Origin: Artemisia argyi
Taxonomy: Eukaryota > Streptophyta > Magnoliopsida > Asterales > Asteraceae
Assembly: GCA_030686995.1 (NCBI GenBank)
Contig: CM060692.1
Location: 9,405,465 to 9,469,464, forward strand
Direction: 5' to 3'
Length of the DNA: 64,000 nt
Part shown: positions 9,800 through 21,321 of the stretch, piece after piece
Layout: each line of letters begins with the position of its first letter
Position numbering within the stretch: position 1 is the first letter of the stretch
The notes under the pieces: model-generated
Told to the model about the DNA's origin: nothing
Database searches by the model: none
Seen by the model: only the letters and a program-made list of their open reading frames with translations
Translations under genes and position numbers: made by a program

Positions 9800-11480
9800 C
9801 ACACCTTACTTGGGTAAAGGGTTTATACCCAGTGAATATATAAAAAATAAATAACCGTTAAGAACACGAAGAGTAGCAGTGAACTACTCTTAGAAAAACA
9901 AACCACATGGCTTGAACACACTCAAGCCACGAACAGCCAAATACATCTACTTAATTCCATAACTGAAATTAATCAGCTAATTATTTCAGAACCACTCGAA
10001 ATCTTCCAAATTTGCATTAGCTTGGCGGCCCGCACATTCCTCTTGAACCTTATCGACGCTAGCTTCAAACGAACCGTGTCCAAAATGAGTTTTACAACAT
10101 CCTCATATTTTTTAGGCGGCTTATTATGAATTCTGTTGTTCCATTCCCGCCATATAAAATAAGAAGTAGCTGCAAGTACAAGTCTCCCCACAATACTCGT
10201 TACCTTGTTACTCTTCGAAATAGGAATTAGCCAATCAAGAATATCATTCCAAATGGGGGTTAAGTTTGGTAGATCAGCTTCCTTCAAGACCATAGTCCAT
10301 ACCTTTCTCGAGAAGGAACATTCGAAAAACAAGTGCCCATGAGAATCGGGTTGCCCTTTACACAACGGGCATTGAAGCAAGTTTAAGTCGACATTACCAT
10401 CGACGTCCCATTGCTTCAATCTATCTTGCGTTTTAAGACGTCTTCTCATCATGAGCCATAAGTGAACGGAATAACGAGGGATCCCATATTTAGACCAGAC
10501 CAAGTGGCACCACTCAACAACATTGCCATGCTCCCTAATCGCATGCCTAGCAAAAGAATTCAGCATGCCATCATGAGTTTTCCAAACTAACGTATCCTCC
10601 TGATCATGCAAGAGAACAGGAACACTAACCTCTTGTAAAATAGGAAATCTAGAATACCAGGTATGTGGCCACGTCCATGCATTATTGACCACAACATCAG
10701 CTATCATAGTTTGATTACTAAGCCCCGCACTAGTTATAGCCCGGTTCATAATATGATCCATTAACGGGCAGAGGTTGTCCCATTTATCAAACCAAACAGA
10801 CGTTTTCCGACCGTTACCAATCTTGTGCCAAATGTGATGCCGAATTAAAGGTCGGATACTCAACAATTTCCTCCAACCCCAACTTATGTTAGCACCAATT
10901 GGGATATCCCAAAAGCTTCTATTCTTCAGCTTGTATGAATGAATCCAACGAACCCATAAAGTTTCCTTGTGAGTCAATATTTTCCAAACATGAGAAGACA
11001 TTAACGCCACATTAAACTTTTCTAATTTTCTCACGCCTAGACCGCCTTCCTTTTTAGGTAAACAAAGGTCATCCCAAGAGACTTTAGCTCTACCACGTTT
11101 CATCTCTCCTTGACACCATAGAAAACCGCACATTAATTGCTCAATATCGTGAATAATACCCGCCGGTAAAATAAAAACAGATGCCCAATACACATGCATA
11201 GATCCAATAACAGAAAGCACTAACTGAAGTCTTCCCGCAAAAGATAACCATTTGGTTTTCCAATCTCCTATACGTTTTTGAACTCGCTCCACAAGAATCT
11301 TGCAATCTTTATGAAGAAGTCGAGACGATATAAGAGGAACACCAAGATATTTGATAGGAAGAGTACCTTCTTCGAATGGCATAAGCTGCAATATAGATTG
11401 TTTAACATGATCTAGCACATTGCAAAAAAATACCGTACTTTTTGGGATACTGGGAACCAAGCCCGAAGCACATTTCACAC
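9800..11480 (-). mobile_element. 5'-truncated L1-type LINE
   Basis: On the - strand the element ends with a 3' UTR (about 9800-9972) and an A9 tail (T run at 9791-9799 on +). ORF2 homology breaks abruptly near 11479, where an in-frame stop TAA precedes the first recognisable residues. This is ordinary 5' truncation from incomplete target-primed reverse transcription. No target-site duplication is evident. Confidence 0.75.
9973..11478 (-). pseudogene. LINE ORF2: RT end, maturase-like region and zf-RVT domain
   Basis: 501 open codons. Residues 3-60 (SGLVPSIPKST...LPIKYLGVPLI) are the end of the LINE RT region. Residues 60-170 (KTKWLSFAGRLQLVLSVI, CGFLWCQGEM, GGLGVRKLEKFNVALM) are the conserved post-RT block. 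Around residue 365-385 CPLCKGQPDSHGHLFFEC is the zf-RVT zinc-binding motif. The endonuclease, ORF1 and most of RT are missing, so it cannot act alone. The frame start is GTG, not a true start. Unusually it has no internal stop, suggesting a fairly young insertion. Confidence 0.82.
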
Positions 11481-12219
11481 ATTACTTCAATTTATCATAT
11501 TTAACGCCAGACTAGGCTGCTTCAATTGTCGATAGGCAGCTACCTTGTTCGATAACGCTTTCGTAAATAAATGACATGTATATAATATTTAGAAACAATG
11601 AAATTTTGTAAACCATTGATTGTTGCAACAAAATGTAAAGTGTTTTAGATACTCATGCTATCTGTTATATAGCATATGTTTTTAGTTTAGAAATATTAGT
11701 GTTTTGGATATGGAGCCGTAATTACATGTGACGTTATTAAGTTAGAAATGTTTTTCTATAACAAATATCACGACACTACTTATGTTTGGTTTTAACCTCT
11801 AATATATTTCATTTAGAGACTAAGTTTTTGTTGCATATACTGAGGGACAAATTCCCACTATCCATCTAATTTGATCTAATGGTGGGGATTAACCTAAGAT
11901 TTAATATGAAATCTAAGTCCATGTCTTTTTATCATCTTTTTATCTTTCTTAATTTTTCATTGTTTTTTTCTTTTTTCTTTTTCCGTTCACGTCTTGCTTT
12001 GCTTTTTTCTTCCTTTTTGTCTTTCCTTTTTATTCATGTCTTTTTTTTTTGTCTTTACTTTCCTATTAACGTTTTCTTTTTCTTTCTATTGACACATTTT
12101 TTTTCTTTTTTTAATAAACGTTTTTTTAATTCATTCTTTTTTCTTGTTTTCAAAAAAAATCACGTTATTTTCTTAAAATTCACGTGTATTTTTTTTAAAA
12201 TAACGTTTTCTTTCACTTT
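11480..12219. other. Unassigned AT/T-rich region
   Basis: No gene recognised. An imperfect hairpin lies at about 11851-11890 (TTCCCACTATCCATCTAAT against ATCTAATGGTGGGGATT). From 11930 to 12219 the + strand is extremely T-rich (TTTTTC runs) and leads into the repeat array. The Phe-rich frame at 11879-12325 is a compositional artefact. Confidence 0.5.
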
Positions 12220-13030
12220 TTACGTTTTAGTCTGTTTTCTTTCGTTTTTATCCGTTCTCATATGTTTTTGTCCGTTTTCATACGTTTATACACGTTTTCA
12301 TCCGTTTAGTCTGTTTTTTTTATAGTTTTCGTTCATTTTTAGACGTTTTCATCCGTTTTCATCTGTTTTCGTCCAATTTTATACGCTTTCATTTGTTCAT
12401 ACTTTTTCGACCATTTTTATAAGTTTTCGTCTGCTTTCAGATGTTTTTGTCCGTTTTCATACGTTTTTGTCCATTTTATACATTTTGTCCGTTTTCAGAC
12501 GTTTTTGTCTATTTTCATATGTTTTCTGTAGTTTTTATACGTTTTCAGACATTTTTTTCCGTTTCGTACATTTTCGTCTGTTTTTAGACGTTTTCATCTG
12601 CTTTTGTCCATTTTCGTATGTTTTCATACGTTTTCGTCCGTTTTTATACATTCTTATTCGTTTTCAAATGTTTTCGTCCGTTTTCAAACGTTTTTGGCAG
12701 TTTTTATATGTTTTCAGACACTTTTTTCATCTCATACATTTTCTTCGATATGTATACGTGTTCATTTATTTTTTTCTGTTTTTATGCGTTTTTGTCCGTT
12801 TTTGCATGTTTTCATCTGTTTTCATTTGTTAATATACGTTTTTGTCTGTTTCATACGTTTTCTTTCATTTTTGTACATTTTTTTTTGTTTTCATACGTTT
12901 TCGGCAGTTCTTACACGTTTTCATACGTTTTCGTCCGTTTTCCTTCGGTTTCGTCTGTTTCTTTCGTTTTCGTCTATTTTCATACATGTTTTTATGCTTT
13001 TATACGTATTCATTCATTTTCATACATTTC
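12220..13030 (+). repeat. Pyrimidine-rich arm of short tandem repeats
   Basis: Degenerate ~19-20 bp units of the type ACGTTTTCGTCCGTTTTCAT on the + strand. The array reads open in several frames as Phe/Arg/Ser/Val-rich ORFs, which are artefacts. CG dinucleotides recur every ~9-10 bp. Confidence 0.9.
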
Positions 13031-13500
13031 TAAATATCACAATTGATATTCTTAATATCACAAGTGATATTTAGAATATCTGAAAATCTCACTTGTGATA
13101 TTAAGAATATTAATTGTGATATTCAAAAACATATGAAAACGGACGAATACGTATAAGAACGAACAAAAACGTTAGAAAGTGAAAAAAACGTGAATAAAAA
13201 AAACGTGAAATCACTTATGATATTCTGAATATCACTTCTGATTTTCTGAATATCACTTGTGATATTTAGAATATCACTTGAGGTTTTCTGAATACCATTT
13301 GTGATATTCTGAATACCACTTTTGATTTTTTAAATATCACTCGTGATTTTTATTTTACAAAACATTTGTTGAAAATCACTTGTGATATTTTGAATATCAC
13401 TTGTGATATTCAAAATATCACTTGTTATATTCAGAATATCAATTGTGCTATTCAGAATATCACTTTTGTTATTCAGAATATCACTTTGCTATTAAAAAAC
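13031..13500. repeat. Palindromic ~21-bp satellite core
   Basis: Tandem units containing AATATCAC-TT-GTGATATT, each itself a near-perfect palindrome, joined by CAGA/TGAA spacers. Unit-to-unit changes (CTTTTG, TTGTGC) give a ladder of related dyads. It sits between the pyrimidine-rich arm on its left and the purine-rich arm on its right. Confidence 0.88.
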
Positions 13501-14235
13501 TTATGAAAACGTCTGAAAATGGTCGCAAACATTTAAAAACGAACAAAATTGAATGAAAACAAACCAAAACGTATGAAAACAGAAGAAAACAAATGAAAAC
13601 TGAGGAAAACAGATGTAAACGTATGAAAACAGACGAAACATATAAAAACGGACGAAAACATATGAAAATGGACGAAAACATATGAAAACGGATGAAAACA
13701 TAAGAAAGCGGACGAATATGTATGAAAACGGACGAAAACGTGTGAAAACGAGCGAAAACGGACGAAAACATATGAAAACGGATGAAAACATATTAAAACG
13801 GCTTAAAACGTATGGAAAAGGATGAAAACATAAGAAAACGGACGAATATGTATGAAAACGGACGAAAACGTATGGAAACGGGCAAAATTGTAGGAAAACG
13901 GACGAAAACGTATGAAAACGGTCGAAAACTGACAAATATGTATTAAAACGGATTAAAACGGGCAAAAACGTAAGAAAACGGACGAAAACATATGAAAACG
14001 GACGAAAACGTATAAAAACGGACGAAAACACATGAAAACGGGCGAAAACGGACATTAATCGTCCGTTTTCGTATGGTTTCATCCGTTTTCGTCTGTTTTC
14101 TTTCGTTTTCGTCCATTTTTAGACGTGTTTTTATGCTTTCGTACGTATTCATTCATTTTTTTACGTTTTTGTCCATTTTCATACGTTTCTAAATACCACA
14201 ATTGATATTCTTAAAATCACAAGTGATATTTAGAA
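13501..14235 (-). repeat. Purine-rich inverted arm and start of next unit
   Basis: 13501 to about 14053 has GAAAACGGACGAAAACGTAT-type units, the complement of the repeat at 12220-13030. From 14060 the sequence flips back to pyrimidine-rich, and at about 14190-14235 reaches the start of a second palindromic core, where the LTR at 14236 interrupts it. 13543-14235 is duplicated at 29631-30297. Confidence 0.88.
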
Positions 14236-17200
14236 TGTAATATCCCGTAAATTTCCCCTCTTAATTTTAAATGATTGACGAGAGTAATCTAACGTCACGA
14301 TTTAATTAACCATTTTTACGGACTAAAATTTTGCTTTTATTCAACTAGATTAATCTAAACGCCGTAACGCGTTCGCACATTCTTTATGTCACCCTCTTAC
14401 CATGTGATGAGATAAATGAATTGTAACTTCAATGGTCAAAGTTTCTTCACATTTTTTTATACTATTCGATGTACAGGGACCATGTACCCATTTTCTTCAT
14501 TCACATTTCACAAAACAACTCACATATTGAACTATTTATATGCAAAATATGAATCATTGCTCTATCTTTTTCTCACTTTAGTCGACATACATTTAAGACA
14601 AATCAAAACCATGTGACACTCACAAACAAATCAAGTCCTACTTACTTGTCTCCTTATTTTGAATCAAATAGTAATAGGAGGAAAATAAGGGAAACCATGT
14701 GACCTCTTACATATGATAAGACAATTCACATTAAAAATACTTGTCTCCTTCCTTGTTTCATCCCAAAATTTCCGCTGCCACATTACCAACTCCAATTAAC
14801 TGTATTTTTTTTAAACATGTACTAGCTGTCGACAAAGGAAAGAAGACAAGACACTTTGTCTGTTGCTCCCTGTTCTATTCTTCTATTTTTCCCACATTTT
14901 CGCTGACAAGGTTACCAAACAAGGTTGACTACATTTAAGCATGTGATCATTTTCCCACTCATAAATACCATGCATCCCTTGCATAATTCACTGAGAACAA
15001 AATACCAACACAATATTTCACTTTCTTTGTTCCTTGTTGAGCGGAAAGAAGGAAGGTAGGAACAAGACAAGCTAGGACAATGTTGACTTCTTTTTCTTTC
15101 TTTCTATTGAGAACAACCAAACGACACCACCCACTTTTCTTTTATATAGTATTTGTTTCTCCTCAGTTGCAACACAAACTACAAAACAAATTATACCTCC
15201 TTTCTCTCTTATACCACTGATCGACATCACCACAAAACCCTAGCCTCACCACACAAACGCAGCCACGACCACATCACTTCAGCCATCTCCAGCCGCTACT
15301 GGGTTGAGAAAGATGCATGAAAGAGTCAATCGGGTTGATCGTATGTCGAAGTCGAACTCCTCTTCAACCCACTACCACCACCATTCTATATATCTTCATA
15401 CAAGAACACAAACACAAATACAACTCTTGGCTTTGTTCCTGCCATACGAGAAAGAAAGGGAGGAAGAAGCAAGAGGTGTTGTGTTACACCTCCAGGTTCT
15501 CAAATTCATTATGATCTTATCCTAAACTGGTTAGGAGCTTAGGAGCATTTGAGAGTTTCGTTTTGTTCGTTGTCGCTCGTCCCAACTTCACTCGTTTTCT
15601 CCCCACCATCCTTGGTGAAGTAAGTCGTTTCCTCAAATTTCATATTACTTCAATTCTTGAAAACATTATTATGTGGTACGATTGGCTTAAGCTTGCACTT
15701 AATATTTTGTACTCTCGTAATCGTTTTTTTTTTTTTCAGATATGAATGTGGCAACTAAATCTTGGTGTGGCTATGCATGAGGTGGTAAAGACAAAATGAT
15801 GTTAACATAACATATGATAATGTTTAATTAACTTTCGAAACAAGTACTTGAACCTGAACTAAACTTGCAAACTAATGTTTTGGAGTACCTCTCTAACCAC
15901 TGTTACGTTGATTACAAAATGTGTACTAGGTTTGTGAAGAGTTTAAACAAAACTCCCATGCACATACGTACCACACACATATATACGTATACACTATATA
16001 CGTACAACACATCACTCGTAAAAAGGGAAATCTATAACTTAGTTTTTGAAGAAGAAGAAAGCACAGGAATACTTTTAGTCATGCACGTTAAAACTAAGAG
16101 ATATAAAACAAGATACAGACTTGAAAAGCATTATAAACATATACTAGTAGTTTGGTAATAAAACACAAAAGGATTCTTAGTACAAATGGTTGGGGCATTG
16201 GTTTGTTGAAAGAGAGGGCCTGAGTTCGAATCCTACATATGGCAGTTTTTATTATTTTTGCTATTTTTAAAACTTTAGCCTTTTGGCAGTTTTAATCCTT
16301 CATTTACAAACACTTATCACTTTTCTTAAAATCTTTATAAATTGAAACTTATACAAAATGTGACAATATCAGCCCATCCAATTCGAATAAGGTGCCACTA
16401 TTCTTGAAACTCATATGAGTTACTAACTTACCTAAATTTCACACATTTAACCCCACAACTACAAACCATTTAGAACTTTTCTTAAAATTTTCATAAGTTT
16501 TGAAACCTTTATTAAACTTTACATTTCAGCCCTCTCATTTTAGACTTGACACTTCTTACCTAAAACTTTTATAAGTTTTATAAACTTATACATTTTACCA
16601 TTCTTCCGTAAAAATAAATATGTTTAACATAGTGATTTATAAAAACCATAACTTAGCATCGATTAACTTCAATGCATATCAGAAACAATTATTTCTACAA
16701 AACTTAACGATTCATTTAGCTGGAGATAACCTACATTACCACAACTAATCCTTCACCAACTTTTTGGTATATTACACGTATTATCATTATTCAGAAATGA
16801 AGAAATATGAACATATAATGACCCTTTATACTTAAAGACTAGTTATATGGTATATGATTTTGTTCTTGAACTTTAAGCATTTTACCACGCAAGCCACCTC
16901 TGCCACAAAAATCATTTTTGTCATCCGACATTGTTTCAAATCCCAATTCTCGATAAGTAAAACTTATCTCAGACTTCCATATTACTCAGGTTGACAATTG
17001 GAGCCATTCCTATTCTACATCTAGCAATATTTTATTCTATCTACCATTCCACCAAGGTGAGTCATAGCCCCTCTCTTACTTTTTTATAATTGTTTATAAA
17101 CATTTTGGGGGAGATACATGCTCAACTACATGTTTTATACTTTTACAAGTACTCGTTAAATGTTTACATATTACTGTGAGTTCCATAGTCCCAACTCTTT

Positions 17201-17408
17201 TACCTATTTTGAATTACTTTCGGGGGAAATACATGCTTCTATTACATATAAATTTTACTATCATTCGAAAACCTAATTAACAAACTTTGCAACCATTGGG
17301 ACGTCATTTTGTAAACTCTGATATTTATAAAGTTTGAATGATAAATCTTTTAAAACGACTAAAATAATTATCGTTTTCTACTATAAAACTGTTGAGCCAT
17401 GAAGTAAC
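14236..17408 (+). repeat. LTR of decayed Tekay-type element G, 5' side
   Basis: Starts TGTAATATCCCGTAAATTT, like the G 3' LTR start at 27204 (TGTAATACCTCGTAATTTA). A TATA-like CATAAATACC sits near 14960, comparable to CTATAAATACC near 27992 in the other LTR. The GTGAGTCATAGCCCC...GGGGGAGATACATGCT block (about 17054-17120) is also found in the LTRs of E1/E2 and is repeated once more at about 17175-17235. The LTR end and primer site are missing: sequence passes into - strand RT near 17409. The two G LTRs are strongly diverged. Small ORFs here are not genes. Confidence 0.7.
16187..16240 (+). other. tRNA-like segment inside LTR
   Basis: TGGTTGGGGCATTGG (A-box-like, 16187-16201) is followed by AGTTCGAATCC (B-box-like, 16223-16233). 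The matching place in the other G LTR has a better B box. The A/B spacing is tRNA-like, but no cloverleaf with proper acceptor stem is evident, so this is a tRNA-derived or promoter-like remnant rather than a tRNA gene. Confidence 0.45.
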
Positions 17409-18340
17409 ACACTTGGAGAATTTGGCATACAATTCTTCTTTCTTGAGCAACTCCAAGATGGTTTTCAAGTGCTCTGTGTGCTCCTCTTTGTTGCGGGAAT
17501 AAATGAGAATATCATCGATGAATACGATTACGAATTTGTCCAAATAAGGCTTGCACACTAGATTCATTAAGTCCATGAACACCGCTGGTGCGTTGGTCAA
17601 ACCAAATGGCACTACTTGAAACTCGTAATGACCGTATCGTGTCCTAAAAGCCGTCTTAGGATATCTTCTTCCCTGACTCTTAGTTGGTGATAGCCTGACC
17701 TTAGATCAATCTTCGAGTAAACACTCGATCCTTGAAGTTGATCGAAAAGATCATCAATCCTGGGTAATGGGTATCGATTCTTTATCGTAAGTTTGTTCAA
17801 CTCACGATAATCAATACAGATTCTAAGAGATCCGTCCTTCTTTTTGACAAATAACACCGGAGCTCCCCAAGGCGAAGAACTAGGTCGAATGAATCCTTTA
17901 TCTAATAATTCTTGCAATTGATCAGATAATTCTTTCATCTCGGATGGCGCCAACCTATAAGGTGCTCGCGCCACTGGTGCCGCTCCTGGCACCAAATCAA
18001 TCTGGAATTCCACTTGGTGAACGGGTGGAAGGCGAGGTAAATCCTCCGGAAATACTTCAGGAATATCTTTAACTATCGGTACATCTTCAAGTCGCATTTC
18101 CTCTGACTTCTTTTCTGTCACTTGAGCTAAGAAGGCGTGACATCCCTTAACTATATACTTCATGGTTTTCATATGGGATATGATACTTAGACGTGTCTTA
18201 CTTCGTTCACCACGAATGATTAGGGTTTCACCTTGAAAAGGGATGTGAATGACCTTCTCATCATAGATGATTCTAGCATGGTTCCTAGAGAGCCAATCCA
18301 TGCCGATGACAACGTCAAAACTACCGAGCTTAATAGGCAT
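17409..18340 (-). pseudogene. pol fragment (RT), inverted arm of element G
   Basis: - strand RT region: [32 protein letters not shown], and after a frameshift near 17640 [12 protein letters not shown] and [15 protein letters not shown] (the catalytic F-I-D-D box). Homology stops after [10 protein letters not shown] at about 17409, where LTR-like sequence of the opposite orientation begins. RNase H and integrase are absent from this arm. The start at 18340 is only the first Met; the frame follows the protease segment. Confidence 0.8.
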
Positions 18341-18436
18341 GAGGTCTATGTCGAAAGGTTGGTCAAGTAAGAGTAAGGTGCAACCTCGGATGACGGTGTT
18401 AGTGCCAACTAGTTTACCGTCAGCTAGTTCAATTTC

Positions 18437-18658
18437 CTAAGTGGTGTCTAGTTTGGTTGGGATGATGTTTAGTAGGGAAGCAAAGGAAGTAGATATAAAA
18501 CTTTTGTCGGCTCCAGAATCGAATAAAACTTTAGCAAGATGGTTGTTAAGTGAGAACGTACCCGTGACTACATCAGGGTCTTGCTGAGCATTTCTTTCTC
18601 CTAGCCATAAACTCTCCCACGAGCATTGTTGTTCTGGTTTGCTTCCTGTTTTGGGCAC
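18437..18658 (-). pseudogene. Retropepsin segment, inverted arm of G
   Basis: Contains [13 protein letters not shown], the aspartic protease motif (D-S-G-A), then SLLNIIPTKLDTT before a stop at the place where the sister arm (23950) has TAT: a TAT-to-TAG nonsense change. It is in a different frame from the gag end at 18601, so a frameshift lies at about 18600-18658. Confidence 0.78.
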
Positions 18659-19806
18659 CGACTCTTGTAGTGCCCTTTTTCACCACATCTGTGGCACACC
18701 ACGGCCACTGGCTGTAGATTGGCTCCAGAAGCTTTGCAGTCCTTGGTCAGATGGCCTATCCTTTGACACTTCATGCACCTAATGGTGCATGGTCCAGTAT
18801 GATGCATCTTGCATCGGTTACACAGAGGTTGTCTTCTCGCATACCCACCTCCTTCTGTGGGGGTGGCAACATAGGCTCTGGTGGCTTCCTGCCTGTGATT
18901 TTGGTGGTTGTGGTGATTGTTTCGATTTTGCTGATAGTGTTGGTGGTTGTTGTGATTGTTGTTGTTGAAATTGTTGTAGTATCTATTGTTGTTGGAGCGG
19001 TGGTTGTTGTTGGGAGTGGCCCTTTTGTCATCGAACTTCTGTTTATGATCATTGTTTCCTTAGATCTGACCACGTTTTATCTCTCGTTCCAATAACTTCT
19101 GAGCAATTGAGATGTCCTCTTCTAATGTTTGAGGTTTGGATGCAGTGACATTGCCTTCAATTCTTCTAGGCAATCCTTCAACGTATCTTTCCAGAAGCTT
19201 CTCAAGGTCTGGTACCTTGGTTGGACATAGCAAAGCGAGTTCTTGGAACCTTCGATCATAAGTCTTAAGGTCATTTCCTTTCACTACAAGACGATCGAAC
19301 TCATCCTCTAGCTTCCTGATCTCGGTGCGAGGACAATACTTCTTCAACATTTTCTGTTTGAAGTCAGCCCATGAAATTTGATAAGCTTCTTCTATACCCA
19401 TATTCTGAGCAGTAGAGTTCCACCAGGATAAAGCATCTTCTAAAAGAGTTCCCATAGCAAATGAGACTTTGCAGTCGTCAGTACAACTGCTCCTCATGAA
19501 GACTGTCTCAGAACGCTCAAACCAGCGAGCGAGCTCAGTTACTCCTTCTGTTCCTTTAAAGTAAGTGGGTTTGCAGCCCATGAAATCTTTGTAAGAGCAT
19601 TTTCGAGTTACAGCCACCTCGCTTTCTCCATTCAGCCTATTGGTGCTGCTTGCACGAGCCATGGTAGCTGCTTGAGTTTCCAGTGCTGCAGCAACACTGT
19701 CAGCAACCAATTTTTGGATTTCGGCCGGAGTCATGGCTGGTGTTGGTGTTGCAGCTGTTGCTCTTCCACGAGGCATATTTCTATTTATACCACAAGAGAA
19801 GCACAT
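18601..19806 (-). pseudogene. gag with CCHC knuckles, inverted arm of G
   Basis: Starts [16 protein letters not shown]; the second Met (MPRGRA) is the likelier translation start because it follows a TATA-like/leader stretch. The capsid-type region [20 protein letters not shown]...ALSWWNS is followed by ERYVEGLPRRIEGNV, an in-frame stop near 19058 (CAA to TAA versus the sister arm), an Asn/His-rich linker, and zinc knuckles CMKCQRIGHLTKDC and [14 protein letters not shown] (about 18775-18670). It is a Ty3 gag, decayed. Confidence 0.82.
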
Positions 19807-20199
19807 GTTTAGAATTTACATAACGACCATGTCATGTTAGAATAATTCAATAACAAGGTAAATTTGTAAAAATATTAATGATGCTGCCACTATATGGAAT
19901 CACAACAACTGGATTTATAAATCTCGGCGTGTCCGAATACCATCATAATACACATGGAATTAATAATGACCAACTCGGTATCGTAATATGGTGATGTATA
20001 GGGGTGTCACAACACACATGAATATATGAAAAATAACCAAAGCATCATAAATTAACGTCGATTTATAGCAATCATAACCAACAATAGTGTCTTAATAACT
20101 TGTTCAATTGTTTACAAAACAACTTAATACAAGGTCTTTTATTATTGCCACATGCGGCAAGTTAAAATGTCCAAGCTATAAATGATACATAAATAATCT

Positions 20200-21297
20200 A
20201 TGAGTCGCCTGGTGTGTCTCCTAATTTGCGCTGAAGGTTTCGGACTATCTCAGTCAACTCATCCATTCTCTGGTCTCTGTCCCTCTCCCTGGCCTGGGAT
20301 TCTTCTACCATACGCTCAAGTGTCAGAATGCGGGTGTTGGCCACAACGAGCCCATCAGCCTGTCGCTTGTTCACGTCTTGTAATATCCCTCAGTTCCCGT
20401 GTCTCCTGTCTCCCGTCCTCAAGTCTTCCTTCTAACCCAGTAATAACCTCTAAAGCTTCCTGTAGCCGAGTACTCATCAAGTTAAAGACTTCTTCCATAA
20501 CTACTCGACCAATCATAAGATTTTCCACCGCCTCTTCAATGCTCTCGAAACGCCCGAGAAGGACATCATCAATGAAGTTCTGGACCGCGTCGATGCGATT
20601 TTCATGTCGGACAAGTCTAGCAGCTAACAAAGGAACAGTGTGGTGAACAGGTTCTCCAGTGACTGGAAGGACCCTAGGAGTGGTAGTGGAAGAACTTTCT
20701 CCCAGTTCGCTGGCACTCGGAGTACCCTCTTCTGCTCTCCAGTGACTGATACGTGATAGAAGAAATGACCACAGTCGAGCATCGACCCTTCTGCGGGGTC
20801 TGGCCCGAGCAACCTCGGCCGCATCCTCAACATGAGAATCTGAAAGTGAGAGGATTGAGAAATGTGCTCTTTCACGGAGGGGTAACGGAGCACTGTGGGC
20901 ACGTTGTGGTAGGGCAGGAGGTGGTAATGGAACCGTAGTAGTTTGATGGTAAAAGATAGTAGGTGGTGGTATGAAAGTTGGTAGTATGGGACGTCTAGGA
21001 GATAGAGGTGGTGATGGCATCATCATTAGCAAGGGTGATATAGGAGATACAGGTGACGTTGGTGGTGCTAGTGATGGGTGTATGGGAGCTATTGGTGCTC
21101 GTAGCCGCTTTCGGACATAGTGGATCATAGTAGGGCCTCCCTGGTTGGATTGTCCAATTGGTTCCGGCTCATAGGGCTGAAGAGGTCGAACTTCTCTATG
21201 TCGGCGAACTGACGCAGGTTGGGGAGGTGGTTGCAATGGCGAGGGTAGGTTAGCAAACTCCGAGTCTGAATCTGAAGAATGATGGGGGGTCAGAATG
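20200..21297 (-). pseudogene. Upstream extra ORF (ORF0), inverted arm of G, 5'-truncated
   Basis: Homologous to the 352-codon ORF0 of E1/E2 but missing about the first 65 codons, because the inversion centre (21298-21321) lies inside it. The N part is Pro/Ser-rich; the C part is coiled coil (FDDVLLGRFESIEEAVENLMIGRVVMEE region and later heptads). A frameshift lies near 20360. The frame runs to about 20200 (GDTPGDS end). Confidence 0.7.
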
Positions 21298-21321
21298 ACT
21301 GGTGTAACCACTGGATGATGC
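21298..21321. repeat. Centre of the first head-to-head inversion
   Basis: The left arm ends GGGTCAGAATG at 21297 and the right arm begins CATTCTGACCC at 21322, with a 24-nt spacer containing GGT-GTA-ACC, a small dyad. Arms run outward to about 17409 on the left and about 24985 on the right (3.9 and 3.7 kb; the right arm has a deletion of about 200 bp in ORF0). Confidence 0.85.

Noticed and set aside
12220..13500. CRISPR-like array
   Set aside because: Repeats are contiguous and degenerate with no unique spacers, in plant nuclear DNA.
11879..14152. Many long Phe/Ser/Arg/Val-rich ORFs on both strands
   Set aside because: They come from ~20-bp tandem repeats lacking stop codons in several frames; the protein sequence simply repeats the DNA unit.
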